Positions 40,581-48,204 of a stretch of DNA of 64,000 nucleotides are shown here, one piece after another; positions within the stretch are counted from its first letter, which is position 1, and every line of letters starts with the position of its first letter. The stretch is from Stenotrophomonas geniculata ATCC 19374 = JCM 13324 (lineage in GTDB: Bacteria > Pseudomonadota > Gammaproteobacteria > Xanthomonadales > Xanthomonadaceae). The stretch covers positions 1-64,000 of the forward strand of contig NZ_LLXT01000085.1 of the NCBI RefSeq assembly GCF_001431625.1, in the 5' to 3' direction. A program made the translations under genes and the position numbers. Under the pieces are notes generated by a model. The model was not told the origin of the DNA and searched no databases. It saw only the letters and a program-made list of their open reading frames with translations.

Positions 40581-41507
40581 GTGTTCATCGCAGATATCCG
40601 CCGTTGTGACCTCAACGATCTGTTCTACTTCGCCATGGTGGTCGAGCACGGCGGCTTCTCGCAGGCCGGTCGGGCGTTGGCCATGCCGAAGTCGAAGCTG
40701 AGCCGGCGCATCGCGCTGCTGGAGGAACGGTTGGGCGTGCGCCTGATCCAGCGCTCGACGCGACGCTTCTCGGTCACCGAGGTCGGCCAGGACTACTACC
40801 GCCATTGCAAGGCAATGCTGGTCGAGGCCGAAGCGGCCGAAGAAGCGATTGCGATGTCACGCGCCGAGCCGCGCGGCACGATCCGCCTGGCGTGCCCGAT
40901 CGCGATCCTGCATGCGCGCATCGGCACGATGCTGGCCGATTTCCTCGCCCTGCACCCGCAGGTGACGGTACAGCTGGATGCCACCAACCGGCGCGTCGAC
41001 GTGGTGGGCGAGGGTGTGGACGTGGCGATCCGGGTGCGGCCGCCGCCGCTGGAGGACAGTGACCTGGTGGTACGCGTGCTGGCGCGCCGGGTGTGGTGCA
41101 CCAGTGCCAGTCCGGCGCTGCTGCAGCGGCTGGGCACGCCGCAGGTGCCGGCCGACCTGGCGATGATGCCGACTGTTGATCTGGCCTCGCCCAGTCAGCA
41201 GCATGTGTGGGAATACAGTGGGCCCGGCGAGGTCCAGGCCAGCGTGCATCACCGCCCGCGGCTGGTCAGCGATGACATGATCGCGTTGCGCGCAGCCGCG
41301 GTGGCCGGGGTCGGGCTGTTGATGCTGCCGCGGATGATGATCACCGATGAGTTGGCCAGTGGCGCGCTGGTGCCGGTGCTGCAGGAGTGGGTGCCGAGGC
41401 ACGGCATCGTGCATGCGGTGTTCCCGTCGCGGCGGGGGCTGCTGCCAGCGGTGCGTGCGCTGATCGACTACCTCGCCGAGCGTTTCGATGCGTTGGACGA
41501 GCCTTAG
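40581..41507 (+). CDS. LysR-family transcriptional regulator
   Basis: 308-aa regulator of usual length. The N-terminal winged helix-turn-helix (LNDLFYFAMVVEHGGFSQAG, LSRRIALLEERLGVRLIQRS, residues about 11-70) is followed by the periplasmic-binding-protein-like effector domain. GTG 40581 has AGGAG 8 bp upstream. Divergent from the pirin-YcaC-hydrolase-OsmC cluster, its probable target. Effector unknown. Confidence 0.92.
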   Translation: MFIADIRRCDLNDLFYFAMVVEHGGFSQAGRALAMPKSKLSRRIALLEERLGVRLIQRSTRRFSVTEVGQDYYRHCKAMLVEAEAAEEAIAMSRAEPRGTIRLACPIAILHARIGTMLADFLALHPQVTVQLDATNRRVDVVGEGVDVAIRVRPPPLEDSDLVVRVLARRVWCTSASPALLQRLGTPQVPADLAMMPTVDLASPSQQHVWEYSGPGEVQASVHHRPRLVSDDMIALRAAAVAGVGLLMLPRMMITDELASGALVPVLQEWVPRHGIVHAVFPSRRGLLPAVRALIDYLAERFDALDEP

Positions 41508-41514
41508 GTCTTCC

Positions 41515-41537
41515 ATCCACGCATGGCGTGGATCTAC
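41515..41537. repeat. REP element, single SMAG-like copy
   Basis: ATCCACGCATGGCGTGGATC followed by TAC, an inverted GTAG-headed copy 8 bp after the LysR stop. A partial direct copy (CCATGCGTGGATGATGG) follows at 41546. Probably the end of the lysR transcript. Confidence 0.7.
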
Positions 41538-41660
41538 TGAACCTGCCATGCGTGGATGATGGTTTGGGGTGCGGCTTGCCGCCTGCGGCTGCGCAGCCCA
41601 CAATCCACGTCCGGACCGTCGCCATCACGCCCATCATTCCCCGGTCCGGCCTTGGCACCT

Positions 41661-42164
41661 ATGTCTCCCAATGCCCTGGCGCTGGTCGAGTTGCTGATCC
41701 GCGAGCGCCGTGCGTTGTCTCGCTTCATCGCGCGCTATCTCGACCCGGCCAGTACCGAGGACACGCTGCAGAACCTGTACCTGAAGGCCAGCAGCGTACC
41801 CGGCGATCCCCCCATCCTCGAGCCGCGCGGTTATCTGTACCGGATGGCCTACCATCACGCGCTCAACCGCAGCCAGGCGGATGCCCGCGAGCGGCGCGCG
41901 ATGGCCGAGTACGCCGTCGACATGGCCGATGCAGGCCATGATGGCGAGGCCCAGGTGCTGGACCAGGCGCAGCTGCGCGAGATCACCCGGACCATCCTTG
42001 CCTTGCCGGCGCAGGTACGCGAGTGCTTCGTGCTCAACCGTTACCTGGGCCTGAGCGAGCGCGAGATCGCCGCGCGCCTCGGCATTTCCAAGAGCGTGGT
42101 CGGCAAATACGTAATGCGCGCGGCACGGTTGATCCAGCAGCACCAGCAGGCAACACGCCGATGA
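41661..42164 (+). CDS. ECF sigma factor, FecI-like
   Basis: 167-aa iron-type ECF sigma factor. Region 2 (RALSRFIARYLDPASTEDTL, YLYRMAYHHALNRSQADARE) and region 4 (LPAQVRECFVLNRYLGLSER, EIAARLGISKSVVGKYVMRA) are complete. It is followed by a FecR-like gene and an STN-bearing TonB-dependent receptor, the classical surface-signalling order. No Fur box is apparent in the 150 bp upstream, which holds REP sequence. Its likely target is the receptor-hemophilin-Slam operon. Confidence 0.9.
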   Translation: MSPNALALVELLIRERRALSRFIARYLDPASTEDTLQNLYLKASSVPGDPPILEPRGYLYRMAYHHALNRSQADARERRAMAEYAVDMADAGHDGEAQVLDQAQLREITRTILALPAQVRECFVLNRYLGLSEREIAARLGISKSVVGKYVMRAARLIQQHQQATRR

Positions 42165-42246
42165 GCCGTGATTGCCGTGGGCAGATCGCGCCCGCCGTTG
42201 TCACAACAGGAAGGCGCACCCGTTCGTGGTGCGGCAGGCCACAACC

Positions 42247-43203
42247 ATGAACACGTCCGAACCCTCGCCGCGTCAGGCCAGGCAGGCGTTGCGCTGGGTG
42301 ATCCGGTGCAGTGCAGGCCCGCTGCCGGAACGCCAGCAACGAACCCTGCAGCGCTGGCTGCAGGCCGATCCCCGCCATGCGCTGGCATGGCGCCAGCAGC
42401 AGGCCTTCTGGCAGGGCCTGGATGCCGCCGGGCCCGAGGTGCTGGCCGCGCTGCCCGGGTTGATGGCTGATCGCCAAGGGTTGCGCCCGATCGCGTCGCG
42501 CCGCCGCCTGCCGTGGCTGCTGGCCAGTGCTGCCGCAGTGGTGCTGATGGTTGCCGCTGCGCCACACGCGCTGCTGCTGGCACGCAGTGACCTGCACAGC
42601 AGCGATGCACCGCGCATGGTGCAGTTGGAGGACGGCAGCACCGCGGTACTCGACGCCGGCACCGCACTGGCGATTGAATTCGATGGCCAGCAGCGCCACC
42701 TTCGTCTGCTGCGCGGCCAGGCCTGGTTCCAGGTAGCGCACGAGGCGCGCCCGTTCCAGGTGGAGGCGGCGGGCGGCCAGATCCGTGACATCGGCACGGC
42801 CTTCAGCGTGTCGATGCAGGACACCACGGTCCTGACCCAGGTCAGCGAGGGCGGGGTCGATGTGCGCCCGGGTGATGGCAGTGTGCAGCGCCTGCATGCC
42901 GGGCAGGCACGTGTGTTCCGTGACGGTCGCTGGCTGCAGCCAGTGCAGCTGGAAGATACCGCGACCATGGCGCCGTGGCGGCGTGGCGAGGTAGTGATCG
43001 ACGATCAGCCGGCCGCGCAGGCCATCGCCGATCTGGCGCGCTACCGTCGTGCTCCGGTCTGGGTACTGGGCGGGCAGGGCGCGAGCGTGCGGGTCAGTGG
43101 CCTGTTCCACCTGCAGCAATCGGAGACCGCCATCAATGCGGTGGCCGCGCAGGCAGGACTGCGTGTGCAGCGCTTGCCCGGCGGAGCGCTGGTGGTGTGG
43201 TGA
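42247..43203 (+). CDS. FecR-family anti-sigma regulator
   Basis: 318-aa membrane regulator. DUF4880-like N-terminus (LQRWLQADPRHALAWRQQQA, about 35-55), one membrane helix (LPWLLASAAAVVLMVAAAPH, about 87-106), periplasmic FecR domain (VQLEDGSTAVLDAGTALAIE, DIGTAFSVSMQDTTVLTQVS) and C-terminal STN-like part (AIADLARYRRAPVWVLGGQG). It should transmit receptor occupancy to the FecI-like sigma factor. Separated from it by 82 bp. Confidence 0.9.
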   Translation: MNTSEPSPRQARQALRWVIRCSAGPLPERQQRTLQRWLQADPRHALAWRQQQAFWQGLDAAGPEVLAALPGLMADRQGLRPIASRRRLPWLLASAAAVVLMVAAAPHALLLARSDLHSSDAPRMVQLEDGSTAVLDAGTALAIEFDGQQRHLRLLRGQAWFQVAHEARPFQVEAAGGQIRDIGTAFSVSMQDTTVLTQVSEGGVDVRPGDGSVQRLHAGQARVFRDGRWLQPVQLEDTATMAPWRRGEVVIDDQPAAQAIADLARYRRAPVWVLGGQGASVRVSGLFHLQQSETAINAVAAQAGLRVQRLPGGALVVW

Positions 43204-43204
43204 G

Positions 43205-43297
43205 GTGCCTGCGGCACAGCGCACAGCGCCCCACATGGAAAAAGAACATGAAAAAACCGTGGGCACTCGCTGTGCCCTGCTGTCTATAGAGGTATAG
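43205..43297. promoter_or_regulatory. Palindromes upstream of the signalling receptor gene
   Basis: Between fecR and the receptor gene are GTGCC-TGC-GGCAC (43205-43217), GGGCAC-N5-GTGCCC (43261-43277) and CTATA-GAGG-TATAG (43284-43297), plus an A-rich stretch around 43238-43258. One of these may be the promoter or operator of the receptor operon. None matches a Fur box. Confidence 0.35.
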
Positions 43298-43387
43298 CCA
43301 GAGCGAAACACCGTTTCTCCTCAAGCCAGACATGCCACCGGCACTGGATGTGCCCGTGGTTCCGCCACGCTTGAGGAGTTCCTGTCC

Positions 43388-46300
43388 ATGCCGTCCACGG
43401 CATCCGCCTGTCATCGTCGCGCCACCGTCCTGGCTCTTGCCATCTCCACCGCATTGCTGCCGCTGGCCTGGGTGCCGGGCGTGCAGGCGCAACCGGTGGT
43501 CGTCGCACCGTTGCGCCAGTACACCATTCCGGAACAGCCCCTGGCCGACGCCGTGCGTGCCTTTGGCCGCCAGGCCGATGTGCAGGTGGTGTTCCGCAGT
43601 GACCTGGTGGAGGGCCGCCGCTCCAGTGCAGTGAGTGGTGAGTACAGCCAGATGCAGGCACTGCAGCAGCTGTTGCGCGGCAGCGGCGTGCGTGCACAGC
43701 GCGGCATGGACGGTACCTGGAGCCTGCGGGCCGCAGCGGAGGCGGGTGAGGGGGAAGGGGTGCGGGTGACCAAAACACTGGACGTGGCCGGTCGCCTGCA
43801 GTCGGAAGGGGGCGAGGCGCGTGATCGGCGCGGCTACGATGATGTGTTCGCGCTGGACCTGACCACGGCGTATTCGGGGCGCGACCGGGTGGAGCGCTAT
43901 CGCGGCTCCAACCCGGCCGACGTGGTCAAGGATCTGGTCGGTGTGTTCAGTGGCGATGCGCGCAACAGCGGTGCGCTGGACATCAACATCCGCGGCATCC
44001 AGGGGCCGGGGCGGGTGCCGGTCAGCATCGACGGTGGCGAACAGGCGCTCACGGTCTGGCGCGGCTACAACGGCGTCAGCAACCGCAACTACATCGATCC
44101 CAACCTGATGGGTGGCATCCAGGTCATCAAGGGGCCAGGGCTGGTGCGCGATGTGCACAGCGGGATCGGTGGCGCGCTGGTGATCAAGACCATCGACGTC
44201 GATGACATCGTGGAAACGGGTGAGCGCTTCGGCGGGGAGCTGAAGATCGAAGGCAGCAGCAATGCGGTGGCGCCACGCCTGCCGCGGCTGCACACCGGCG
44301 AGGATTACCGCACCGTGCCGGGGTTCCCGCAGGGCTCGCCGAACTCGCCCTACGACGACCGCACCCTGGTGGTGCCGGTGAAGTCGCGCAGTGGCAACAA
44401 CCCCTTCGATGGCGAGGACCAGGCCTGGCGCCTGGCGCTGGGCGTGCGTGGCGACAACGTCGACCTGATGGCCGCCTACGCCTGGCGCAAGCGCGGCAAC
44501 TACTTCTCCGGGACCCAGGGCAGCGCCTACTACGACCAGGACCGGCGCGAGCAGTTCGAGTACCAGGGCATCGACTACATCACCACGCTGGCGCGCTACT
44601 TCAAGCCCGGCGATGAAGTGCCCAATACTTCCAGCGAACAGGAGTCCTGGCTGGTCAAGGGCAGCTGGCAGATCAACGATGACCAGCAGTTGAAGGCGAC
44701 CTGGCGGCGAACGCTGTCGCACTACGGCGAGATCATGCCGTCGCGCATCCTGTCGGCACCGGACTATGGGCGCATCCAGTGGCCGCTCAGCCGGGTTGCG
44801 TCCGATGCCTGGAACCTGGAGTACCGCTTCCAGCCGGCCGCCAGCCGCTGGCTGGACCTCTACGCCAACCTGTGGCGCACAGAGACGGACAGCGATACCT
44901 ACACCGCAGGCGGCTTTCCGAACTTCGCCCCGGGCAATCCGGACTGGAATGCCGGCGCCAGCCCGATTCTGCGCAACACCGCGCTGGCAAATGCGAGCAA
45001 CGACCGGACCGGCCTGACCCTGAGCAACCGCTTCGCCCTGCATTCGACCCTGGACCTGACCGTGGGCGGCAACTGGCAATACGAGAAGCTCGGTTCGCGT
45101 GACCCGTATTTCGGCCCGTCCGACGGCTGGCGCATGTACCCGCGTGCCGGCCGTCGCCAGGAGGGCGAGGGCTACCTCACGCTGGAATGGCGTCCGGTCG
45201 ACTTCCTGACCCTCAATGCCGGCGTGCGTTACAGCCGTTACTGGGCGTTCGACGACTTCCTGCAGGCCCACCCGGAACTGCAGACGACCTCGATCGTGCC
45301 GCGCGAAGCGCAGTACCGGGTGAATGAACTGCCACCGCGGCCGGACAGCCTGCAGGGCGAGATCGACGCACTCGAGAGCGAGCGGGAATTCTGGGACAGC
45401 ATCGGCATGGGCTGGATCGTCGATCAGTCGCTGGCCGACCTGCTGCGCAAGTACGAGACACCCAGGGAGGTCCAGCACGGCGTTCCCTGGTTGCCCGATG
45501 CAAACGGCAACTACAGCCGAGCCACCAATCCCTGCCTCAACGGCCAGGTCGCCGCCATCCCCGGGCTGCTGCCGATGGTCCTCGGCACCGACATCCGCTG
45601 CAGGATCGGGGGCGGGGCGATGCAGTCGGTGGCCGGGCGCAACGAACGGCACCGCGATCACGCCTGGTTGCCGACGTTCTCGGCGACGGTGCGTTTCTCG
45701 CCGGCCGCTCGTGCCTATCTGCGCTACAGCGAGGCGGTGCGCTTCCCCAGCATGTTCGAAAGCACCATTGCGTTCTCCAGCAGCCTCAATCCGCTGTATC
45801 CACTCAAGCCGGAGCATGCCTACAACTACGAGCTGGGGTACGTGCACAACCTTTCCGGGCTGTTCGGCAACACCGCCGATGCCGACGTCAAGCTGGCCTA
45901 CTACGTGCACAAGACCCGCAATGTCATCGAACGTGATGCGTATTTCATGTTCGACAACATCGACAAGCAGACCATCCGCGGCATCGAGCTGCAGGCGCGC
46001 TTCGACAACCGGCGCTTCTTCACCGATCTGGGCATCAGCCGCATCCTTGAAAACGAAGTCTGCGATGAAAGCTCGGCGGTACGGCTGGATGCGGACCAGG
46101 GGCGGGTGCCCAACTGCGTCCAGGATGGCTTCGTCGGCGGCTATCTGCTGACCCAGGCCACGCCGAAGCTGTCGGTGAACTGGTCACTCGGCACCCGCCT
46201 GTTCGATGAGCGCCTGGAGCTGGGCAGCCGCATCGTGCACTACCAGCGGCACGACAATCCGGACCTGCAGGCCTACCGCGACCGCCTGATCGCCGGGGGC

Positions 46301-46507
46301 AGCAGCCTGCTCTGGCAGAACGTGCCCTTCACCTGGGGAAACATCACCACGGTGGATGCCTACGCCCGCTGGCGCTTCAACCAGCACGCCAGCGTCGAGC
46401 TGGTCGGCAGCAATCTCGGCAACCGCTATTACGTCGACCCGGCAACACGCTCAACGCTTCCGGCACCGGGCCGCACGATCAAGCTTGGCATCACCGCGCG
46501 CTTCTGA
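43388..46507 (+). CDS. TonB-dependent receptor with STN signalling domain (hemophore/heme type)
   Basis: 1039-aa outer-membrane receptor. Signal peptide ends GVQA-QPV. The STN signalling domain (about 43-115, YTIPEQPLADAVRAFGRQAD) would contact the FecR-like protein. The plug (about 175-290) has NPADVVKDLVGVFSGD, INIRGIQGPGRVPVSIDGGE and IQVIKGPGLV. The barrel ends at Phe (IKLGITARF) and carries VRFPSMFES with NPLYPLKPEHAYNYELGY, comparable to the FRAP/NPNL segment of heme receptors. A family resemblance to HphR-like receptors is inferred from the two hemophilin genes and Slam gene immediately downstream (27 bp to the first). The ligand is probably heme bound to the secreted protein. Confidence 0.88.
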   Translation: MPSTASACHRRATVLALAISTALLPLAWVPGVQAQPVVVAPLRQYTIPEQPLADAVRAFGRQADVQVVFRSDLVEGRRSSAVSGEYSQMQALQQLLRGSGVRAQRGMDGTWSLRAAAEAGEGEGVRVTKTLDVAGRLQSEGGEARDRRGYDDVFALDLTTAYSGRDRVERYRGSNPADVVKDLVGVFSGDARNSGALDINIRGIQGPGRVPVSIDGGEQALTVWRGYNGVSNRNYIDPNLMGGIQVIKGPGLVRDVHSGIGGALVIKTIDVDDIVETGERFGGELKIEGSSNAVAPRLPRLHTGEDYRTVPGFPQGSPNSPYDDRTLVVPVKSRSGNNPFDGEDQAWRLALGVRGDNVDLMAAYAWRKRGNYFSGTQGSAYYDQDRREQFEYQGIDYITTLARYFKPGDEVPNTSSEQESWLVKGSWQINDDQQLKATWRRTLSHYGEIMPSRILSAPDYGRIQWPLSRVASDAWNLEYRFQPAASRWLDLYANLWRTETDSDTYTAGGFPNFAPGNPDWNAGASPILRNTALANASNDRTGLTLSNRFALHSTLDLTVGGNWQYEKLGSRDPYFGPSDGWRMYPRAGRRQEGEGYLTLEWRPVDFLTLNAGVRYSRYWAFDDFLQAHPELQTTSIVPREAQYRVNELPPRPDSLQGEIDALESEREFWDSIGMGWIVDQSLADLLRKYETPREVQHGVPWLPDANGNYSRATNPCLNGQVAAIPGLLPMVLGTDIRCRIGGGAMQSVAGRNERHRDHAWLPTFSATVRFSPAARAYLRYSEAVRFPSMFESTIAFSSSLNPLYPLKPEHAYNYELGYVHNLSGLFGNTADADVKLAYYVHKTRNVIERDAYFMFDNIDKQTIRGIELQARFDNRRFFTDLGISRILENEVCDESSAVRLDADQGRVPNCVQDGFVGGYLLTQATPKLSVNWSLGTRLFDERLELGSRIVHYQRHDNPDLQAYRDRLIAGGSSLLWQNVPFTWGNITTVDAYARWRFNQHASVELVGSNLGNRYYVDPATRSTLPAPGRTIKLGITARF

Positions 46508-46534
46508 GTCCGCATTCGACAGGGAGAATCAACC

Positions 46535-47290
46535 GTGAAACAGCCCCGCACCCTTGTACTTTCGATCGGCCTGCTGGCTTCCATGCCGGTCATGGCTGCC
46601 GACATCGCTGGCGGGCAGAGCCCGGCCCAGGACGGCGTCCATTACATCAACGCAGGCGAATCGACACTCAATGCCGGTCCGCACCGTTCCGGTCGCGCAG
46701 GCATTTCGTTGGGGCCGTATGCCAACGCGGCGCGAGTGGACGTGGCCAGCCTTGTGCCCTACGCCACCACGGTGGTGCGTGGCGCAACCACTGTCCGCAC
46801 GCTGGGCCCGGACGCAGGCCTGCCGTTCGCCACCGCTGGCGTGGGCCACTTCAGCTTCGTGCAGGTGGGCAATGCAGATGTCTGGTTCGGTGAATGGTCA
46901 TCCAGCGGCGCGCACGCGGACTTCAATCACCGCCAGGTGTTCTTCGTCGGTGACCGTGCCGGTACTTCGCTGCCAGCAGGCATCGTGACCTACACCTTGG
47001 CTGGCATCAACCGCTTTGATGGCAGCGGCGTGCTGGAAGGTGCACTGCGGGCGAATTTCGATACCGGCACCGTCACCGCCGGCCTGGTCGGGACCGGATA
47101 CAGGCTCGCCGCGAGCGGCACGCTGGATCGCGCCACCGGTGCGTTCAGCGGTTCGGCCATCGCCAATGGTTCGATCATCGGTACCAGCAGCGGCCAGTTC
47201 TTCGGCGCCGGTGCCAGTGCGGTGACCGGCATCGCAACCTTTGCCGGCAACAGCCAGTTCGATACGTCCTTCGGCGGTCAGCGCAACTGA
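46535..47290 (+). CDS. Hemophilin-like secreted protein 1 (Slam client)
   Basis: 251-aa predicted secreted heme-binding protein. Signal peptide (GLLASMPVMA-ADI) without a lipobox Cys, so soluble and not a surface lipoprotein. The N-terminal ligand domain spans about 22-150 (LNAGPHRSGRAGISLG, NADVWFGEWSSSG, RQVFFVGDRAGTSLPAG). The C-terminal eight-strand barrel (about 165-251) has the Slam-client ending GQFFGAGASAVTGIATFAGN then FDTSFGGQRN. GTG 46535 has GGGAG upstream. Paralog of the next gene. Resembles HphA/hemophilin-type T11SS cargo; heme ligation residues cannot be identified from sequence alone. Confidence 0.8.
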   Translation: MKQPRTLVLSIGLLASMPVMAADIAGGQSPAQDGVHYINAGESTLNAGPHRSGRAGISLGPYANAARVDVASLVPYATTVVRGATTVRTLGPDAGLPFATAGVGHFSFVQVGNADVWFGEWSSSGAHADFNHRQVFFVGDRAGTSLPAGIVTYTLAGINRFDGSGVLEGALRANFDTGTVTAGLVGTGYRLAASGTLDRATGAFSGSAIANGSIIGTSSGQFFGAGASAVTGIATFAGNSQFDTSFGGQRN

Positions 47291-47349
47291 TCCGCCGCCG
47301 TTCCTTTTTGTGTTGTACCCGTAGTTCCCTCAACCCAAGGAGCAATACC

Positions 47350-48114
47350 ATGAAAATGATCAACCGTTCCCTGTTGGCCGTCGCCGCTGCACTGGCCCTG
47401 GCCGGCACTGCGCAGGCGGCCGACATCGTCGGCGCTGCCAGCCCGGCGACCGATGCGCAGCTGTACGTCAAGGTGGGTGCGTCGGAAGTCAACGGCGGCC
47501 CGCACTCGGCCGGCAAGGCCGGTATCGGCGTTGGCACCGTGTCCAATGCCAAGCCGGTCGATTTCCAGGGCCTGGCGGCCTACTCGGCCCCGACCACCGT
47601 CAATGGTGTCACCGTACGCACACTTGCCATGCCGATCACCGGTACCCCGGGCAGCCATTCCGGCATGGGCCAGTTCAACTTCGTCAAGGTCGGCAGCGGC
47701 GATGTGTGGTTCGGCGAGTGGTCCAAGGATGGCGCCGCTGGTGGCTTCAACAACCGCCAGGTCTATTTCGTCGGTGACCGTGCCGGCACCACGCTGCCAG
47801 CCGGCGTGGCCACCTACAGCGTGGCAGGCCTGAACAAGTTCAATGGCAGCAACCTGCTGTCGGGTACCTTCCGCGCCAACTTCGGCAATGGCACCCTGCT
47901 CGGTGGCCTGAGCGGTGGCGGCCTGTCGATCAACGTCAACGCCAACATCAACAGCGCCAACGCCTCGTTCGCCGGCACCGCCACCGCCAACGGCAGCGTT
48001 GCCGGCACCACCCAGGGCCAGTTCTTCGGCGCCAACGCGGCCACCCTGGCCGGTATCGCCACCTTCAGCGGCAACAGCCAGTACGACACCGCCTTCGGCG
48101 GCAGCAAGAACTGA
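47350..48114 (+). CDS. Hemophilin-like secreted protein 2 (Slam client)
   Basis: 254-aa paralog of the preceding gene with the same layout: signal peptide cut at AQA-ADI, ligand domain with LYVKVGASEVNGGPHSAGKA, GDVWFGEWSKDG and RQVYFVGDRAGTTLPAG, then a barrel with an Asn/Gly-rich loop (GGLSINVNANINSANASFAG) and ending GQFFGANAATLAGIATFSGN then YDTAFGGSKN. The strands are nearly identical to copy 1 while loops differ. Strong ribosome-binding site AAGGAG. Export is predicted through the Slam protein encoded 90 bp downstream. Confidence 0.82.
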   Translation: MKMINRSLLAVAAALALAGTAQAADIVGAASPATDAQLYVKVGASEVNGGPHSAGKAGIGVGTVSNAKPVDFQGLAAYSAPTTVNGVTVRTLAMPITGTPGSHSGMGQFNFVKVGSGDVWFGEWSKDGAAGGFNNRQVYFVGDRAGTTLPAGVATYSVAGLNKFNGSNLLSGTFRANFGNGTLLGGLSGGGLSINVNANINSANASFAGTATANGSVAGTTQGQFFGANAATLAGIATFSGNSQYDTAFGGSKN

Positions 48115-48121
48115 TCGCCAC

Positions 48122-48168
48122 GCCCCTGACGGGGCAGGGCAGGGACAAGCCGCGATCCGCCAGTCCCT
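48122..48168 (+). terminator. Intercistronic hairpins between hemophilin 2 and Slam genes
   Basis: GCCCC-TGAC-GGGGC (48122-48135) and AGGGAC...GTCCCT (48141-48168) fall in the 90-bp gap. They may attenuate or process the transcript so that cargo is made in excess over the outer-membrane translocon. No T run follows. Confidence 0.45.
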
Positions 48169-48204
48169 GCTTCGGCCCGCTGCATGCACCACCACGGATC
48201 GACC

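Noticed and set aside
43133-45910. A 925-codon minus-strand frame opposite the TonB-dependent receptor
   Set aside because: Antisense shadow; the plus-strand frame has signal peptide, STN, plug and terminal Phe.
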